64,000 bases of DNA from JAXLVB01 sp046329195 (GCA_046329195.1 JAXLVB010000002.1:2418001-2482000); one strand, 5' to 3'; counted from the first letter of the stretch, positions 36,090 to 44,443 are shown. Numbers and translations are program-made. The notes: generated by a model from the sequence alone, not told the origin.

Positions 36090-36186
36090 ACATTACAGAG
36101 AGATATACGAGCGTTTTGCTCAAATGGTTGCTTCGATTTGTAAATGAACAACTAAAATCGCTTCTTTGTTCGTAAAAAAAACAATC

Positions 36187-36603
36187 ATGCAAAATCAACA
36201 TACCGTTACGGCCAGCATCGGAAGCGCACTTTACAGAACCGAAATCAGCAACGAGAAGCACCTCATCATCAGTGACGAATCGGCTGAGGTTGGTGGCGGC
36301 GACCAAGGTTTGGCTCCCACCGATTTGCTGGCATCGAGTTTGGCTGCTTGCACCGCCATCACGCTGCGCATGTACGCTAACCGAAAAGAACTGGAGGTAA
36401 CTGGAATTGACGTAAAGGTCTCGGTGGTGAACCAAACGGTAGAGAAGGCAGTGAAAACGCTCATCAAGCGGGAAATCGTTATCAATGGCAATCTCACCGA
36501 CGAACAGCGCCAGCGGATGTTGCAGATTGCCAATGTGTGCCCCATTCACAAAACCCTGACCAATCCCATAGAGGTAGTAACGGAGTTGGGTGAATCGATT
36601 TGA
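36187..36603 (+). CDS. OsmC-family peroxide-reducing protein
   Basis: This protein of 138 residues starts at the ATG at 36187 (MQNQHTVTASIGS); the longer frame to 36166 adds seven residues. OsmC/YhfA pattern: GGGDQGLAPTDLLASSLAAC contains the first active cysteine, and ANVCPIHKTLTNPIEVVTEL near the end the second. Such proteins reduce organic hydroperoxides or act as thiol-redox proteins. A CDGSH gene follows 58 bp downstream on the same strand, probably in one operon. Confidence 0.87.
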   Translation: MQNQHTVTASIGSALYRTEISNEKHLIISDESAEVGGGDQGLAPTDLLASSLAACTAITLRMYANRKELEVTGIDVKVSVVNQTVEKAVKTLIKREIVINGNLTDEQRQRMLQIANVCPIHKTLTNPIEVVTELGESI

Positions 36604-36661
36604 CAACCCTGACAACGCATTCATATAACTGTAATCGACTATCTGATCAACTTGTTTTATC

Positions 36662-37081
36662 ATGGAAATCAAAAAAAAATATACCAACGGCGAGGTGACC
36701 ATTACTTGGGAACCCTCTAAGTGTATTCATTCGACCATTTGTTGGAAAAAGCTACCTCAAGTGTTTGACCCTCGCAAACGCCCTTGGATTACGATAGAAG
36801 GTGATACCACCGAGCGCATGGTAGAGCAAGTGAAGGCTTGTCCGTCGGGTGCTTTGGGGTATTACATGAACCACGAAGAAAATCAAGCTCAAACCGTAAC
36901 AGAAACGATTATTGAGCCGCTACCCAATGGCCCGCTGCTGGTGTATGGTACCATCAAAATCAAAGACGCCGAAGGCAATCTGACCGTCAAAAACCAAACC
37001 ACGGCCTTGTGCCGCTGCGGAGGCAGTCAAAACAAGCCCTACTGCGACGGCTCTCATGTCAAAATCGGATTTCAGTCCTAA
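36662..37081 (+). CDS. Fer4_19-type plus CDGSH iron-sulfur protein
   Basis: This 139-residue two-domain protein has an N-terminal ferredoxin-like domain of the DUF1271/Fer4_19 type (WEPSKCIHSTICWKKLPQVF with two Cys, and VKACPSGALGYY). The C-terminal CDGSH domain reads CRCGGSQNKPYCDGSH, with the three Cys and one His that bind a 2Fe-2S cluster. It is probably an electron carrier or redox sensor. It lies just downstream of the OsmC gene. Confidence 0.88.
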   Translation: MEIKKKYTNGEVTITWEPSKCIHSTICWKKLPQVFDPRKRPWITIEGDTTERMVEQVKACPSGALGYYMNHEENQAQTVTETIIEPLPNGPLLVYGTIKIKDAEGNLTVKNQTTALCRCGGSQNKPYCDGSHVKIGFQS

Positions 37082-37269
37082 GTGGCTTTTTGCTGCTGCC
37101 CTGTTCAATCTCCAATGACGCTTGAGGCTTGAATGGGTCTTTTTTGCTGCTCTTTTTCAAAAAATTCTACAATTTTTCAAGAAGTACGCAACCTTACCGA
37201 GCGATTGGTTCGTAATGGGGTTGTAACACTTGTCAAAATCATTCGGTTATCCGATACTTTTGGCTTAGT

Positions 37270-37839
37270 ATGTACTCCATGACATCCATACGAACCACTA
37301 CCGTGAACAGCATCGTTGTGCTGCTTGAGGGCTGCCGCAAAGGCGACCGCATGAGCCAAGAATTGCTCTACAGGCAATTTTATGGCTTTGCGATGGGGAT
37401 TTGTATGCGCTACACTCGTGACCGAGACGAAGCTATGGAGGTGTTGAACGATGGCTTTATGAAAGTATTCACAAAAGCCGAATTGTATGACCCAGAGAAG
37501 CCGTTTAAAGCTTGGTTGAAGCGAATCATGGTCAATACAGCATTAGACTTTTACCGTCAGAATGTCAAACATTACTACCACGAAGACATCGAAACGGCCC
37601 ATAGTGTTAGCGATACCACGCCGGCTGATTCGGAGATTGGATACGAAGAATTGATGGGGTTTGTGCAGAAACTTTCCCCTGCTTATCGGACTGTTTTTTG
37701 TTTGTTTGCCATAGACGGATATTCGCATGAGGAGGTTGCCGAGTCGTTGAATATTTCGGTAGGAACGTCAAAGTCAAATTTGGCAAGGGCAAGAGAACAA
37801 TTACGAAAAATGTTAAAAGAACACAACTATGAAAGATAG
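37270..37839 (+). CDS. ECF-type RNA polymerase sigma factor
   Basis: This 189-residue protein has region 2 (LLYRQFYGFAMGICMRYTRD, then AMEVLNDGFMKVF and PFKAWLKRIMVNTALDFYRQ) and region 4 (LSPAYRTVFCLFAIDGYSHE followed by VAESLNISVGTSKSNLARAR). An internal ATG at 37279 is possible as start. Its last 11 bases overlap the start of the next gene, an anti-sigma-like outer membrane protein, so the two are translated together. This arrangement suggests cell-envelope or nutrient-triggered control. Confidence 0.88.
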   Translation: MYSMTSIRTTTVNSIVVLLEGCRKGDRMSQELLYRQFYGFAMGICMRYTRDRDEAMEVLNDGFMKVFTKAELYDPEKPFKAWLKRIMVNTALDFYRQNVKHYYHEDIETAHSVSDTTPADSEIGYEELMGFVQKLSPAYRTVFCLFAIDGYSHEEVAESLNISVGTSKSNLARAREQLRKMLKEHNYER

Positions 37840-39505
37840 GTGGAACATACCGGATGACGAATTCGACGGGCTGTTCCGAGATGCCGCCGATCACTTTAAG
37901 CCTCCTTTCGACCCCGAAGCGTGGCGAAAGATGCAGCTTAAATTAGATGAACAGCATTCGCCTAAACCAACACCGCCGGCTCAGTCGTGGATGTATGGAG
38001 GTTTAGCAGTGGCTTTATTGCTCTTTTTTGGCTTGGCTCTGGTCTGGACTTTTACGGATTCTGTAGCCCTGAGTCAGGCTGGTAATCGCTTTGAGAATTC
38101 ACAAACTACCTATAAAAACAATCCTGTACCCGTAAATACGGCTGCTAACCAGCCTGCATCGCCTACTGCTGCCTTGGCTACCTCGCAAGTAGCAGCCACT
38201 AAGACAGTAGCAGAAGCACACAACGCATCAGTCGGCTCAACGGCCAACAAAGCTCCTGTTGTTGCCCACGAGTTGAAAAATACGACAACTCAACCCTTGA
38301 CGGGTGAAAGCGGCACAACACCGCTTACCAACACGAAGGAGCGAAGCCTCTCGGAGCAAAAACTGAACAAGCCTGTAACGGACGAAAGAGGTATAACACT
38401 GCCTACCAACACGACGGAGCGCCACTTCTCGGAGCAAAAACTGAACAAGCCAGTTGTAGAATCGGCTCTTCGTTCAAAAGAAACCTTCGAGAAGCAAGAA
38501 AGTGAAAATGGGGAAGGACTTGAAAATCAGGCTACAGAGTCGTTGGCAAACAAAGCCATCAGCAAAAAAACAACTCGACGCACAAACCGCATCACACAGA
38601 ATACCGTATCTATTGTCACAAACCCAAGCCGAGTCAGCCGACGAGCCAAGCCGCTGTCGCAAGCCATAGAGTTGGATAGAAGTACTTCAACCTCGCCAGT
38701 GACGACTGAAACAAACGGAACCCAAACGGTGTATTTGAGCAACGAACCTAACTTACCTACCTTGAGTAAGTCAATGACCGAAAATACCTCGCTATTGGCG
38801 TATCGAAAAGTAGCATTAGGAGCAACCATAAGCGTACCGACCGTAAAATCACCAGCGCCTTTGGCACAAGAGCCAGTAAAGCCTGTGGTGAGTACTCGGC
38901 CTAAGTTTGGCATTCGGTTGATGATGGCGCCTGACGTCAATACCGTTGGTAGTTCAAATCCTTTTGCACTGGGTAAGAGTTATGGGTTATTGTTTGAATA
39001 TCAGTTATTTAACCGATTGTTTGTACAGACAGGCGTGATTCGTACCGGAAAAAGTTACAGCAGTAGTGTAGAAGATTATCACAACCCTACGGGCTTTTGG
39101 ACCTATGGCGTTAAGCCAGCGAATATCTCAGCTACGTGCCAGATTGTAGATATTCCAGTGAACCTCCGGTGGGATGCCGTTCGTAAACAAAAATATGATT
39201 TGTTCCTCAATGGGGGCTTGTCTTCTTACATTATGTTGACAGAGCAGTACAATTACGAATACGCACCGCCTTACAATACGAATACACACTTGCGACAATC
39301 GTATGAGGAAGTTGGTAAAAATCAGCACTTTATGAGTACGCTCAACCTCTCGCTGGGATACGAGCGTCAACTCCGTCGAGGCTTTACCGTTCAGCTTGAA
39401 CCCTACCTCAAACTTCCTCTCAAAGGCGTAGGTTTTGCGGCAGTTGACATCTATAGTACCGGACTTTTGCTTTCGACTAAGTATCAATTCGGCTGGAAAA
39501 AATAG
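37829..39505 (+). CDS. Anti-sigma-like membrane anchor fused to outer membrane beta-barrel
   Basis: This 558-residue protein has an N-terminal cytoplasmic part (NIPDDEFDGLFRDAADHF, DPEAWRKMQLKLDE) that resembles the sigma-binding segment found downstream of ECF genes. One membrane helix follows near 50-72 (YGGLAVALLLFFGLALVWTF), then about 280 residues of Ser/Thr/Asn/Lys-rich linker including a 26-residue tandem duplication. From about 350 on there is a porin-family barrel (PKFGIRLMMAPDVNTVGSS to the end TKYQFGWKK). No N-terminal signal peptide precedes the helix. If both ends insert, it would span the whole envelope and could pass a surface state directly to the sigma factor. Confidence 0.78.
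   Translation: MKDRWNIPDDEFDGLFRDAADHFKPPFDPEAWRKMQLKLDEQHSPKPTPPAQSWMYGGLAVALLLFFGLALVWTFTDSVALSQAGNRFENSQTTYKNNPVPVNTAANQPASPTAALATSQVAATKTVAEAHNASVGSTANKAPVVAHELKNTTTQPLTGESGTTPLTNTKERSLSEQKLNKPVTDERGITLPTNTTERHFSEQKLNKPVVESALRSKETFEKQESENGEGLENQATESLANKAISKKTTRRTNRITQNTVSIVTNPSRVSRRAKPLSQAIELDRSTSTSPVTTETNGTQTVYLSNEPNLPTLSKSMTENTSLLAYRKVALGATISVPTVKSPAPLAQEPVKPVVSTRPKFGIRLMMAPDVNTVGSSNPFALGKSYGLLFEYQLFNRLFVQTGVIRTGKSYSSSVEDYHNPTGFWTYGVKPANISATCQIVDIPVNLRWDAVRKQKYDLFLNGGLSSYIMLTEQYNYEYAPPYNTNTHLRQSYEEVGKNQHFMSTLNLSLGYERQLRRGFTVQLEPYLKLPLKGVGFAAVDIYSTGLLLSTKYQFGWKK
38301..38456 (+). repeat. Two 78-bp tandem units coding the linker
   Basis: Units 38301-38378 and 38379-38456 are direct repeats that keep the reading frame (26 residues each). 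Shared stretches include GAGCAAAAACTGAACAAGCC and the protein pattern ER..SEQKLNKPV. They have diverged by several substitutions, so the duplication is not very recent. Confidence 0.8.
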
Positions 39506-39562
39506 TCTTTTAACCCCGTTTATATCCATCATCCTTTTACACAAAAACCATCTGACATATTT

Positions 39563-40069
39563 ATGAAAACGAATCAACCCAACGAACAAGAGTCTAAAAT
39601 TGAAATGACCCGTGGAGAATTTCTCCGTAGTTTAGGTCTTAGCAGCGCTACCTTGATGGCTTACTATTGCATGGGTACACTCACTTCGTGTAGCAAAAGT
39701 TCTGACCCCTCGCCATCAGGTTCAACTGCCACCACTACGTCGTCGGCAACGAGTACTTCAACAGTCTCTAATTCGATTGATTTTACCGTTGATTTAACTA
39801 CTGATTTGAAGAAAAACGGTGATTATATCTACAAAGGCAATGTGATTGTGGCTCGTACTTCGACCGGAACGTTTGTGGCACTCTCAAAAATCTGTACACA
39901 CGAAGGCACTACCGTTGAGTTCCAAAGCAACGATACATTAAAATGTCCAAACCACGGTTCGGTATTTACTTCGACCGGAGCAGTGTCTAATGGTCCTGCC
40001 GCTGCCCCTTTGAAAGTTTATAAAACGGAACTCAAAGAAAATAATACTAAGCTGAGGGTATATGAATAG
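39563..40069 (+). CDS. Rieske 2Fe-2S protein, membrane-anchored
   Basis: This 168-residue protein has both cluster-binding boxes: C111-T-H113 in KICTHEGTTV and C128-x-x-H131 in KCPNHGSVF. The N-terminus (TRGEFLRSLGLSSATLMAYY) looks like a Tat-type signal, and C43 in TLTSCSKSS could be lipid-modified. A Ser/Thr linker follows at 45-70. It is probably a periplasmic electron carrier. It is followed 54 bp later by a YceI gene on the same strand; the pair may form an operon. Confidence 0.85.
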   Translation: MKTNQPNEQESKIEMTRGEFLRSLGLSSATLMAYYCMGTLTSCSKSSDPSPSGSTATTTSSATSTSTVSNSIDFTVDLTTDLKKNGDYIYKGNVIVARTSTGTFVALSKICTHEGTTVEFQSNDTLKCPNHGSVFTSTGAVSNGPAAAPLKVYKTELKENNTKLRVYE

Positions 40070-40123
40070 TACTCATTATCCCGTTTAGAGGATGATGTTG
40101 TACATTAATCCAATCCATTACTT

Positions 40124-40681
40124 ATGAAAAAGAGTATCTTTTTTCTATTCACACTGGCAGGCTTGAGTGGGTCTGTGCAGGCTCAACGCTTACTTAATGC
40201 TACCAGCACTGAAGTGAAGTTTTTTTCAAAAGCACCACTCGAAGACATCGAGGCCAGTAGCAAGCAAGTGCAATCGCTCATTAATCTTGATACCAAAGAC
40301 GTGGTCGTGAAGATTCCCATCAAGAGTTTTACGTTTCATAATGGCTTGATGCAAGAGCATTTCAACGAAAACTACATGGAGTCTGACAAGTATCCGCATG
40401 GCATCTTCAAAGGAAAAATCACCGAAGATATTGACCTCAGCAAAGACGGCTCTTATCCTGTAACAGCCGTTGGCAAAATCAATATTCACGGTGTAGAGAA
40501 AGACAAGACCATCAAAGGAAAAGCTACCGTAGTGCAAGGCAAGCTGACCTTAGATGCCAACTTTGATGTATTGCTCGCTGACCACAAGATTGAAATCCCG
40601 ACGATGGTGTTTCAGAAAATTGCGGAGAAAATAGCGGTCACTGCTAAGTTTCAATACCAACTGATGGACAAAAAGCAGTAA
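40124..40681 (+). CDS. YceI-family periplasmic lipid-binding protein
   Basis: This 185-residue protein has a signal peptide ending VQAQ and the YceI lipocalin-like fold: STEVKFFSKAPLEDIEASSK, IPIKSFTFHNGLMQEHFNEN, MESDKYPHGIFKGKI and GKINIHGVEKDKTIKG. These proteins bind isoprenoid or fatty chains in the periplasm. Its pairing with a Rieske protein hints at quinone-related electron transfer, which is inference. A strong terminator follows at 40745-40776. Confidence 0.87.
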   Translation: MKKSIFFLFTLAGLSGSVQAQRLLNATSTEVKFFSKAPLEDIEASSKQVQSLINLDTKDVVVKIPIKSFTFHNGLMQEHFNENYMESDKYPHGIFKGKITEDIDLSKDGSYPVTAVGKINIHGVEKDKTIKGKATVVQGKLTLDANFDVLLADHKIEIPTMVFQKIAEKIAVTAKFQYQLMDKKQ

Positions 40682-40744
40682 AATTTCATCAATAGACGTT
40701 TCCCAAAAACAAAAATAACACAGTTTAGGTGTGTGGGTTAGGTA

Positions 40745-40776
40745 AAATCCCCCTTACTATCTTGTAAGGGGGATTT
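40745..40776 (+). terminator. Rho-independent terminator after the Rieske-YceI genes
   Basis: A 13-bp perfect stem AAATCCCCCTTAC/GTAAGGGGGATTT with a 6-base loop is followed by TTGTTTATTTTT. It lies 64 bp after the YceI stop. Confidence 0.85.
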
Positions 40777-40850
40777 TTGTTTATTTTTGGGGAATCTTTT
40801 TTGACTCACTGCCCAGCTAACACCGTGTGGAAGGGCGAACTTTCAACATC

Positions 40851-41228
40851 ATGAACACAAAAAACACATTAATCATAGGAGCACTTCTGGCAGGCGTAGG
40901 CGTGGCGTTAGGCGCTTTTGGTGCTCATGCACTCAAGGCTTCGCTCCAAGCGGCTGGCCGCTTCGATACGTACGAAACAGCCGTACGCTACCAGTTTTAT
41001 CATGCTTTAGGGCTTTTGCTGGTAGGGTTACTCAACAAAGCTCATCCTACTAAGAAACTTTCTTACGCTTCCTTGTGTATGTTAGTTGGGGTGATGATTT
41101 TTTCAGGCTCTCTGTATTTGATTTGCTTTACGGGCGTTACGATGTGGGGGGCTGTAGCACCTATCGGCGGTACCTTACTGATGATTAGCTGGGGGTTAGT
41201 AGCGCTGGGCGTTAGAGAAATCGTCTAA
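40851..41228 (+). CDS. DUF423 family membrane protein
   Basis: This protein of 125 residues starts at the ATG at 40851 (MNTKNTLIIGALLAGVGVAL). It has four hydrophobic segments and the family signature GAFGAHALKASL...YETAVRYQFYHALGLL. DUF423 proteins are small inner membrane proteins of unknown function. The aldo/keto reductase gene follows 27 bp later on the same strand. Confidence 0.87.
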   Translation: MNTKNTLIIGALLAGVGVALGAFGAHALKASLQAAGRFDTYETAVRYQFYHALGLLLVGLLNKAHPTKKLSYASLCMLVGVMIFSGSLYLICFTGVTMWGAVAPIGGTLLMISWGLVALGVREIV

Positions 41229-41255
41229 GTCCGTCATTTTGAAAACTACACAATC

Positions 41256-42269
41256 ATGAATTATAAACTACTCGGAAAATCAGGCTTGCGAGTAACCGAA
41301 CTAAGTTTGGGTACGATGACCTTTGGCACTGAATGGGGCTGGGGCGCTGATTACGATACTTCAAAACAGATTTTTGAGACCTATGCCAATGCAGGCGGTA
41401 ATTTTATCGACACGGCCAACCGCTATACGGAGGGCACTGCCGAGCGTTGGGTAGGCGAATTTGTAGCCCCCGACAGAGACCACTGGGTATTGGCTACCAA
41501 GTACACCTTGTTTGATCGCAAAGGCGACCCTAACTTTTCGGGCAATCACCGCAAAAACTTAGTTCGCTCGGTCAATGAATCTCTCAAACGACTCAAAACC
41601 GATTACATTGACTTGCTCTGGGTACACGCATGGGACAACACCACGCCCGTAGAGGAGGTGATGCGGGGGCTCGACGACCTGGTGAGTCAAGGCAAAGTAC
41701 ATTACATCGGGATTTCGGACACGCCAGCGTGGATTGTGTCACAGGCCAACACGATGGCGGAGTTTAGGGGCTGGGCTCGCTTTGTGGCTTTGCAGGTAGA
41801 ATACAGCCTGATTCAACGTACCCCTGAGCGGGACCTCTTACCGATGGCCAAGGCATTTGGCTTGGCTGTAACGCCCTGGGCGCCATTGGCCGGTGGTGCA
41901 CTGACGGGGAAGTACCTTCGAGGCGAAAAAGGCCGAGTGCCCGAAAACAGCATTCGGGTGAACGAGCGTAGTACCCGAATCGCCCAAGAAGTAGTGTCTA
42001 TTGCGGAAGATTTAGGCGTAAGTGCCTCGCAAGTAGCCCTCAATTGGCTTTTGCAGCAGAACCAAACGGTCATCCCGATTGTGGGAGCTCGTACCGTAGA
42101 TCAGATGAAAGACTCGTTGGATTGCTTATCGTTTAAGCTGTCTGATGAAGCTATCGCACGCCTAAGCGAAGTCAGTAAGATTGAGTTGGGCTTTCCGCAC
42201 GACTTTTTGGCTGGAGCTCAAAATATCATTTTTGGCGAAACCCAACGGCAGATTCTAGGGGTTAAATAA
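41256..42269 (+). CDS. Aldo/keto reductase
   Basis: This 337-residue NADPH-dependent (alpha/beta)8-barrel reductase has the catalytic tetrad D and Y in NFIDTANRYTEGTAE, K in VLATKYTLF and H in LLWVHAWDN. TVIPIVGARTVDQMKDSL near 270 binds the 2'-phosphate of NADPH. The substrate is unknown; family members reduce aldehydes and ketones in the cytoplasm. It ends in the bidirectional terminator at 42285-42332. Confidence 0.9.
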   Translation: MNYKLLGKSGLRVTELSLGTMTFGTEWGWGADYDTSKQIFETYANAGGNFIDTANRYTEGTAERWVGEFVAPDRDHWVLATKYTLFDRKGDPNFSGNHRKNLVRSVNESLKRLKTDYIDLLWVHAWDNTTPVEEVMRGLDDLVSQGKVHYIGISDTPAWIVSQANTMAEFRGWARFVALQVEYSLIQRTPERDLLPMAKAFGLAVTPWAPLAGGALTGKYLRGEKGRVPENSIRVNERSTRIAQEVVSIAEDLGVSASQVALNWLLQQNQTVIPIVGARTVDQMKDSLDCLSFKLSDEAIARLSEVSKIELGFPHDFLAGAQNIIFGETQRQILGVK

Positions 42270-42284
42270 AATAAAGGAGAAATA

Positions 42285-42332
42285 AATCCAAAGAAAAGGG
42301 CTTGGCATCTGCCAAGCCCTTTTCTTTGGATT
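42285..42332. terminator. Long bidirectional terminator
   Basis: A perfect stem of about 22 bp starts AATCCAAAGAAAAGGGC at 42285 and its complement ends at 42332, with a loop of four bases. A- and T-rich sides allow termination both for the aldo/keto reductase (plus) and for the His-rich lipoprotein (minus). Confidence 0.85.
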
Positions 42333-42344
42333 CGCTGTAATTAC

Positions 42345-42824
42345 CTATTGAAGCAATGTTTTTGCTTTAGTCATGTTCTGATTCACGGCTTCTTTTAAGC
42401 CCTGAATGGTCTTCAGCATCTCTTTTTGCACTTCCAGCATCTGCTCAGGAGTAAGGTCAGGAGCAGGCTTGTGGTCGTGATGATGGTGATGCTCTTCACC
42501 TTCTGCGTGGTTGTGCTCTACGCCCGGTACCTCAAACACATTTTTCTCCCAATCTTCAAAATCAGTCTTTACCTTCGACAGCGCCGCAATCACCTCTTCG
42601 GCTTGCTGTGCTGACGAGTCGGCCAGCGTTTTTTTCTTCTCGGCCAGTGCCGTATTCACACTGTCAATTTGCTCTACCAAAGGCTCTATTTCTTCCTGAA
42701 TTTCAGAGGCTTCTAAGTGCAATTTACCAGCTTCTTTCACTTGAGGATCATCTTTGAGCGAATTCCCACAAGCCCATACCAACACAGCAAAAGCCACTAA
42801 AACGAGAGATGCTATTTTTTTCAT
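42345..42824 (-). CDS. His-rich lipoprotein with coiled coil, probable metal binder
   Basis: This 159-residue protein has a lipoprotein signal (VLVAFAVLVWACGNS, lipid Cys at 19). Residues 30-95 form a charged helical segment (LHLEASEIQEEIEPLVEQID). A histidine cluster follows near 103-118 (HNHAEGEEHHHHHDHK), then a second helix. The cluster would bind Zn, Ni or Cu at the membrane surface. It lies 66 bp downstream of the MerT-like/HMA-like gene on the same strand, and both may be transcribed from the palindrome-covered promoter near 43495. The exact family is unknown to me. Confidence 0.78.
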   Translation of the reverse strand: MKKIASLVLVAFAVLVWACGNSLKDDPQVKEAGKLHLEASEIQEEIEPLVEQIDSVNTALAEKKKTLADSSAQQAEEVIAALSKVKTDFEDWEKNVFEVPGVEHNHAEGEEHHHHHDHKPAPDLTPEQMLEVQKEMLKTIQGLKEAVNQNMTKAKTLLQ

Positions 42825-42890
42825 CGTATTCGGTAGGTTTAAGTTAAAAGTACGGTTAAAGGATTCATGTAGGAAGATAATCCTTCGTTT

Positions 42891-43475
42891 CTATTTCAAA
42901 GACAACGTAGCAGTAGGCTTTTCTGAAATATCAAATCCTTCTTTTTTGATAGAGTTCAAAATCAGCAACTTAGACGTTTGGGTATGGTTGAATCGCAACG
43001 AAACTACGTGGTTTTGTACAACAATCTGCGAATCAACTACGCCCTCTATCTGGCTCAATGTATGGCGCAATTGTACTTCTGAATAGTCGGCATCGTTGAC
43101 CACAAACGCAAGCTGGCGAGTATTCATAATGCGCTGTAATTGTTGAGTAGCCAATTGTTGCTGCTCGGTTTTGAGCAGTCCCGAGTGCGGCAACGTAGCT
43201 GCCAGCAACGAAATACCCGCTACAAACCAAAGTAACTGACGCTCACGCAATACATGCACGAGTGAACCGTGTGGTTGGCGATAATTGCGATAAAACGCCC
43301 AACCCAATAACACTACTTGTAAGACTAAAAAATAAATCTGATACTGCATCAACCATCCTAACGACGTCGAAAATCCTCCCATGCCCATAAGAGCCGTCAG
43401 CAATGGCAAAAAGCAACAGATTGAATGCAGGAAGGTGGTCAGAACGGTGGTAGAAACGTAAATAGCTAATTTCAT
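42891..43475 (-). CDS. MerT-like membrane protein with C-terminal HMA-like domain
   Basis: This protein of 194 residues starts at the ATG at 43475 (MKLAIYVSTTVLTTFLHSIC), chosen because the promoter at 43495-43525 lies just upstream and the longer frame to 43598 would cross it. Three hydrophobic segments carry a Cys pair (HSICCFLPLL) like that of mercuric/metal transporters of the MerT type. The C-terminal 70 residues (QLAFVVNDADYSEVQLRHTL, then GVVDSQIVVQNHVVSLRFN) have the beta-alpha-beta pattern of a heavy-metal-associated domain but lack its CxxC. This suggests a transporter with a built-in but altered metal-delivery domain. Confidence 0.68.
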   Translation of the reverse strand: MKLAIYVSTTVLTTFLHSICCFLPLLTALMGMGGFSTSLGWLMQYQIYFLVLQVVLLGWAFYRNYRQPHGSLVHVLRERQLLWFVAGISLLAATLPHSGLLKTEQQQLATQQLQRIMNTRQLAFVVNDADYSEVQLRHTLSQIEGVVDSQIVVQNHVVSLRFNHTQTSKLLILNSIKKEGFDISEKPTATLSLK

Positions 43476-43481
43476 GACAAG

Positions 43482-43496
43482 TGCAACTTGGTTGCA
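43482..43496. promoter_or_regulatory. Perfect palindromic operator, Zur/Fur-type candidate
   Basis: TGCAACTTGGTTGCA is a perfect inverted repeat TGCAAC-N3-GTTGCA. It lies 7 to 21 bases before the ATG at 43475 and overlaps the -7 element and the expected transcription start, so a bound protein would block transcription. A further half-site GTTGCA is at 43554-43559. Shape and metal-related downstream genes suggest a Zur-like repressor; that name is inference. Confidence 0.6.
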
Positions 43497-43525
43497 AAAA
43501 TAAAGGATGCTTATGGAGTAAACAA
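43495..43525 (-). promoter_or_regulatory. Bacteroidota-type promoter of the metal-transport pair
   Basis: On the minus strand TTG at 43525-43523 and TATTTTTG at 43502-43495 are separated by 20 bases, matching the -33 TTG / -7 TAnnTTTG pattern exactly. The start codon follows within about 20 bases, so the leader is very short. Confidence 0.6.
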
Positions 43526-43762
43526 TACTTCGGCCAGAAAGTTCCGAAACAATGTTGCATTTAGTTGAAAAAAGGAAGCAAGTGCTCAAGATTGCCATCA
43601 GTAGTATTCATCAGAGCCCTACTGATAGCAATCTGAGGATAATTTTTGAGAGAGGTTAAACCAATGAAATTACTGGCATTAGTATAGTTCAGTAACGATA
43701 TGAGTCGTGTTAGGAGAAATGTCTGTCATCGCCGCAATAAAGAATTAAATAATAGGTTCTCA

Positions 43763-44443
43763 TTATTGCTCTGCCCACATCCGCATCAAATTGCTATACA
43801 CCTGTAAGAGTTGATTGGCTTCAGGGGATAGCGGGTCTTTGTCGTAAATTAATTGATGAATGTCTTGAACTTGCAAAACCAGTTCTCGTTGTTCAACATT
43901 CCGAATCATGCTTTGCATCCAAGTAACAGCGGCCAAACGAGTGCCTTTGGTTACAGGCCGAACACGATGTACACTTTGGCAAGGGTATAGAACAGCGTCA
44001 CCAGCGGCGGGTTTATACATAGTAGTGCCACTTGTGGCTTCTATTTCTAATTCACCACCTTCGTAGGTATTAGGGTCGCTGAGAAATAGCGTCATTGCCC
44101 AGTCAGTACGCATGGGCGGTGTGCCCATCATAGGGCTGTCCACATGCCAGCCATATTCCATTCCCACTTCATACTTACTGAAGATAAGAGGATAGAGCTG
44201 GGTGGCCATGGCAATTTGGTTGAATTTTTTGTGTTTAAAAATCGTATTCCCTACCAGTTGTTGCATCTGCACGATACGCTCTTGCTCGTTTTGATCAGCT
44301 TGAAGGTTATTTTTTACTAATTGAGCGGTCATGCTAGCGGTGGCTTTCCCATCTACGAATTTCGCATCGGCAAGTAAGTGCAGCACCATGTCTAGCACAG
44401 GTTTAGGAAGAATCTCGGGAATATGTATGTAACGATATTGCAT
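43763..44443 (-). CDS. Fe(II)/2-oxoglutarate dioxygenase (PKHD-type, PiuC/YbiX-like)
   Basis: This 226-residue dioxygenase has iron ligands H100 and D102 in YGWHVDSPMMG and H159 in CQSVHRVRPV, with R169 in KGTRLAAVTW positioned to bind 2-oxoglutarate. The N-terminal VFDGK-like piece here reads KFVDGKATASMTAQLVKNN, the mark of PKHD-type hydroxylases. In other bacteria PiuC-type genes accompany iron-siderophore receptors, but there is none here. It lies 75 bp downstream of the binding-protein-fold gene on the same strand. Confidence 0.87.
   Translation of the reverse strand: MQYRYIHIPEILPKPVLDMVLHLLADAKFVDGKATASMTAQLVKNNLQADQNEQERIVQMQQLVGNTIFKHKKFNQIAMATQLYPLIFSKYEVGMEYGWHVDSPMMGTPPMRTDWAMTLFLSDPNTYEGGELEIEATSGTTMYKPAAGDAVLYPCQSVHRVRPVTKGTRLAAVTWMQSMIRNVEQRELVLQVQDIHQLIYDKDPLSPEANQLLQVYSNLMRMWAEQ

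Noticed and set aside
43476..43598. N-terminal extension of the MerT-like protein
   Set aside because: It would cross a good promoter and a palindromic operator; the ATG at 43475 fits the membrane topology.
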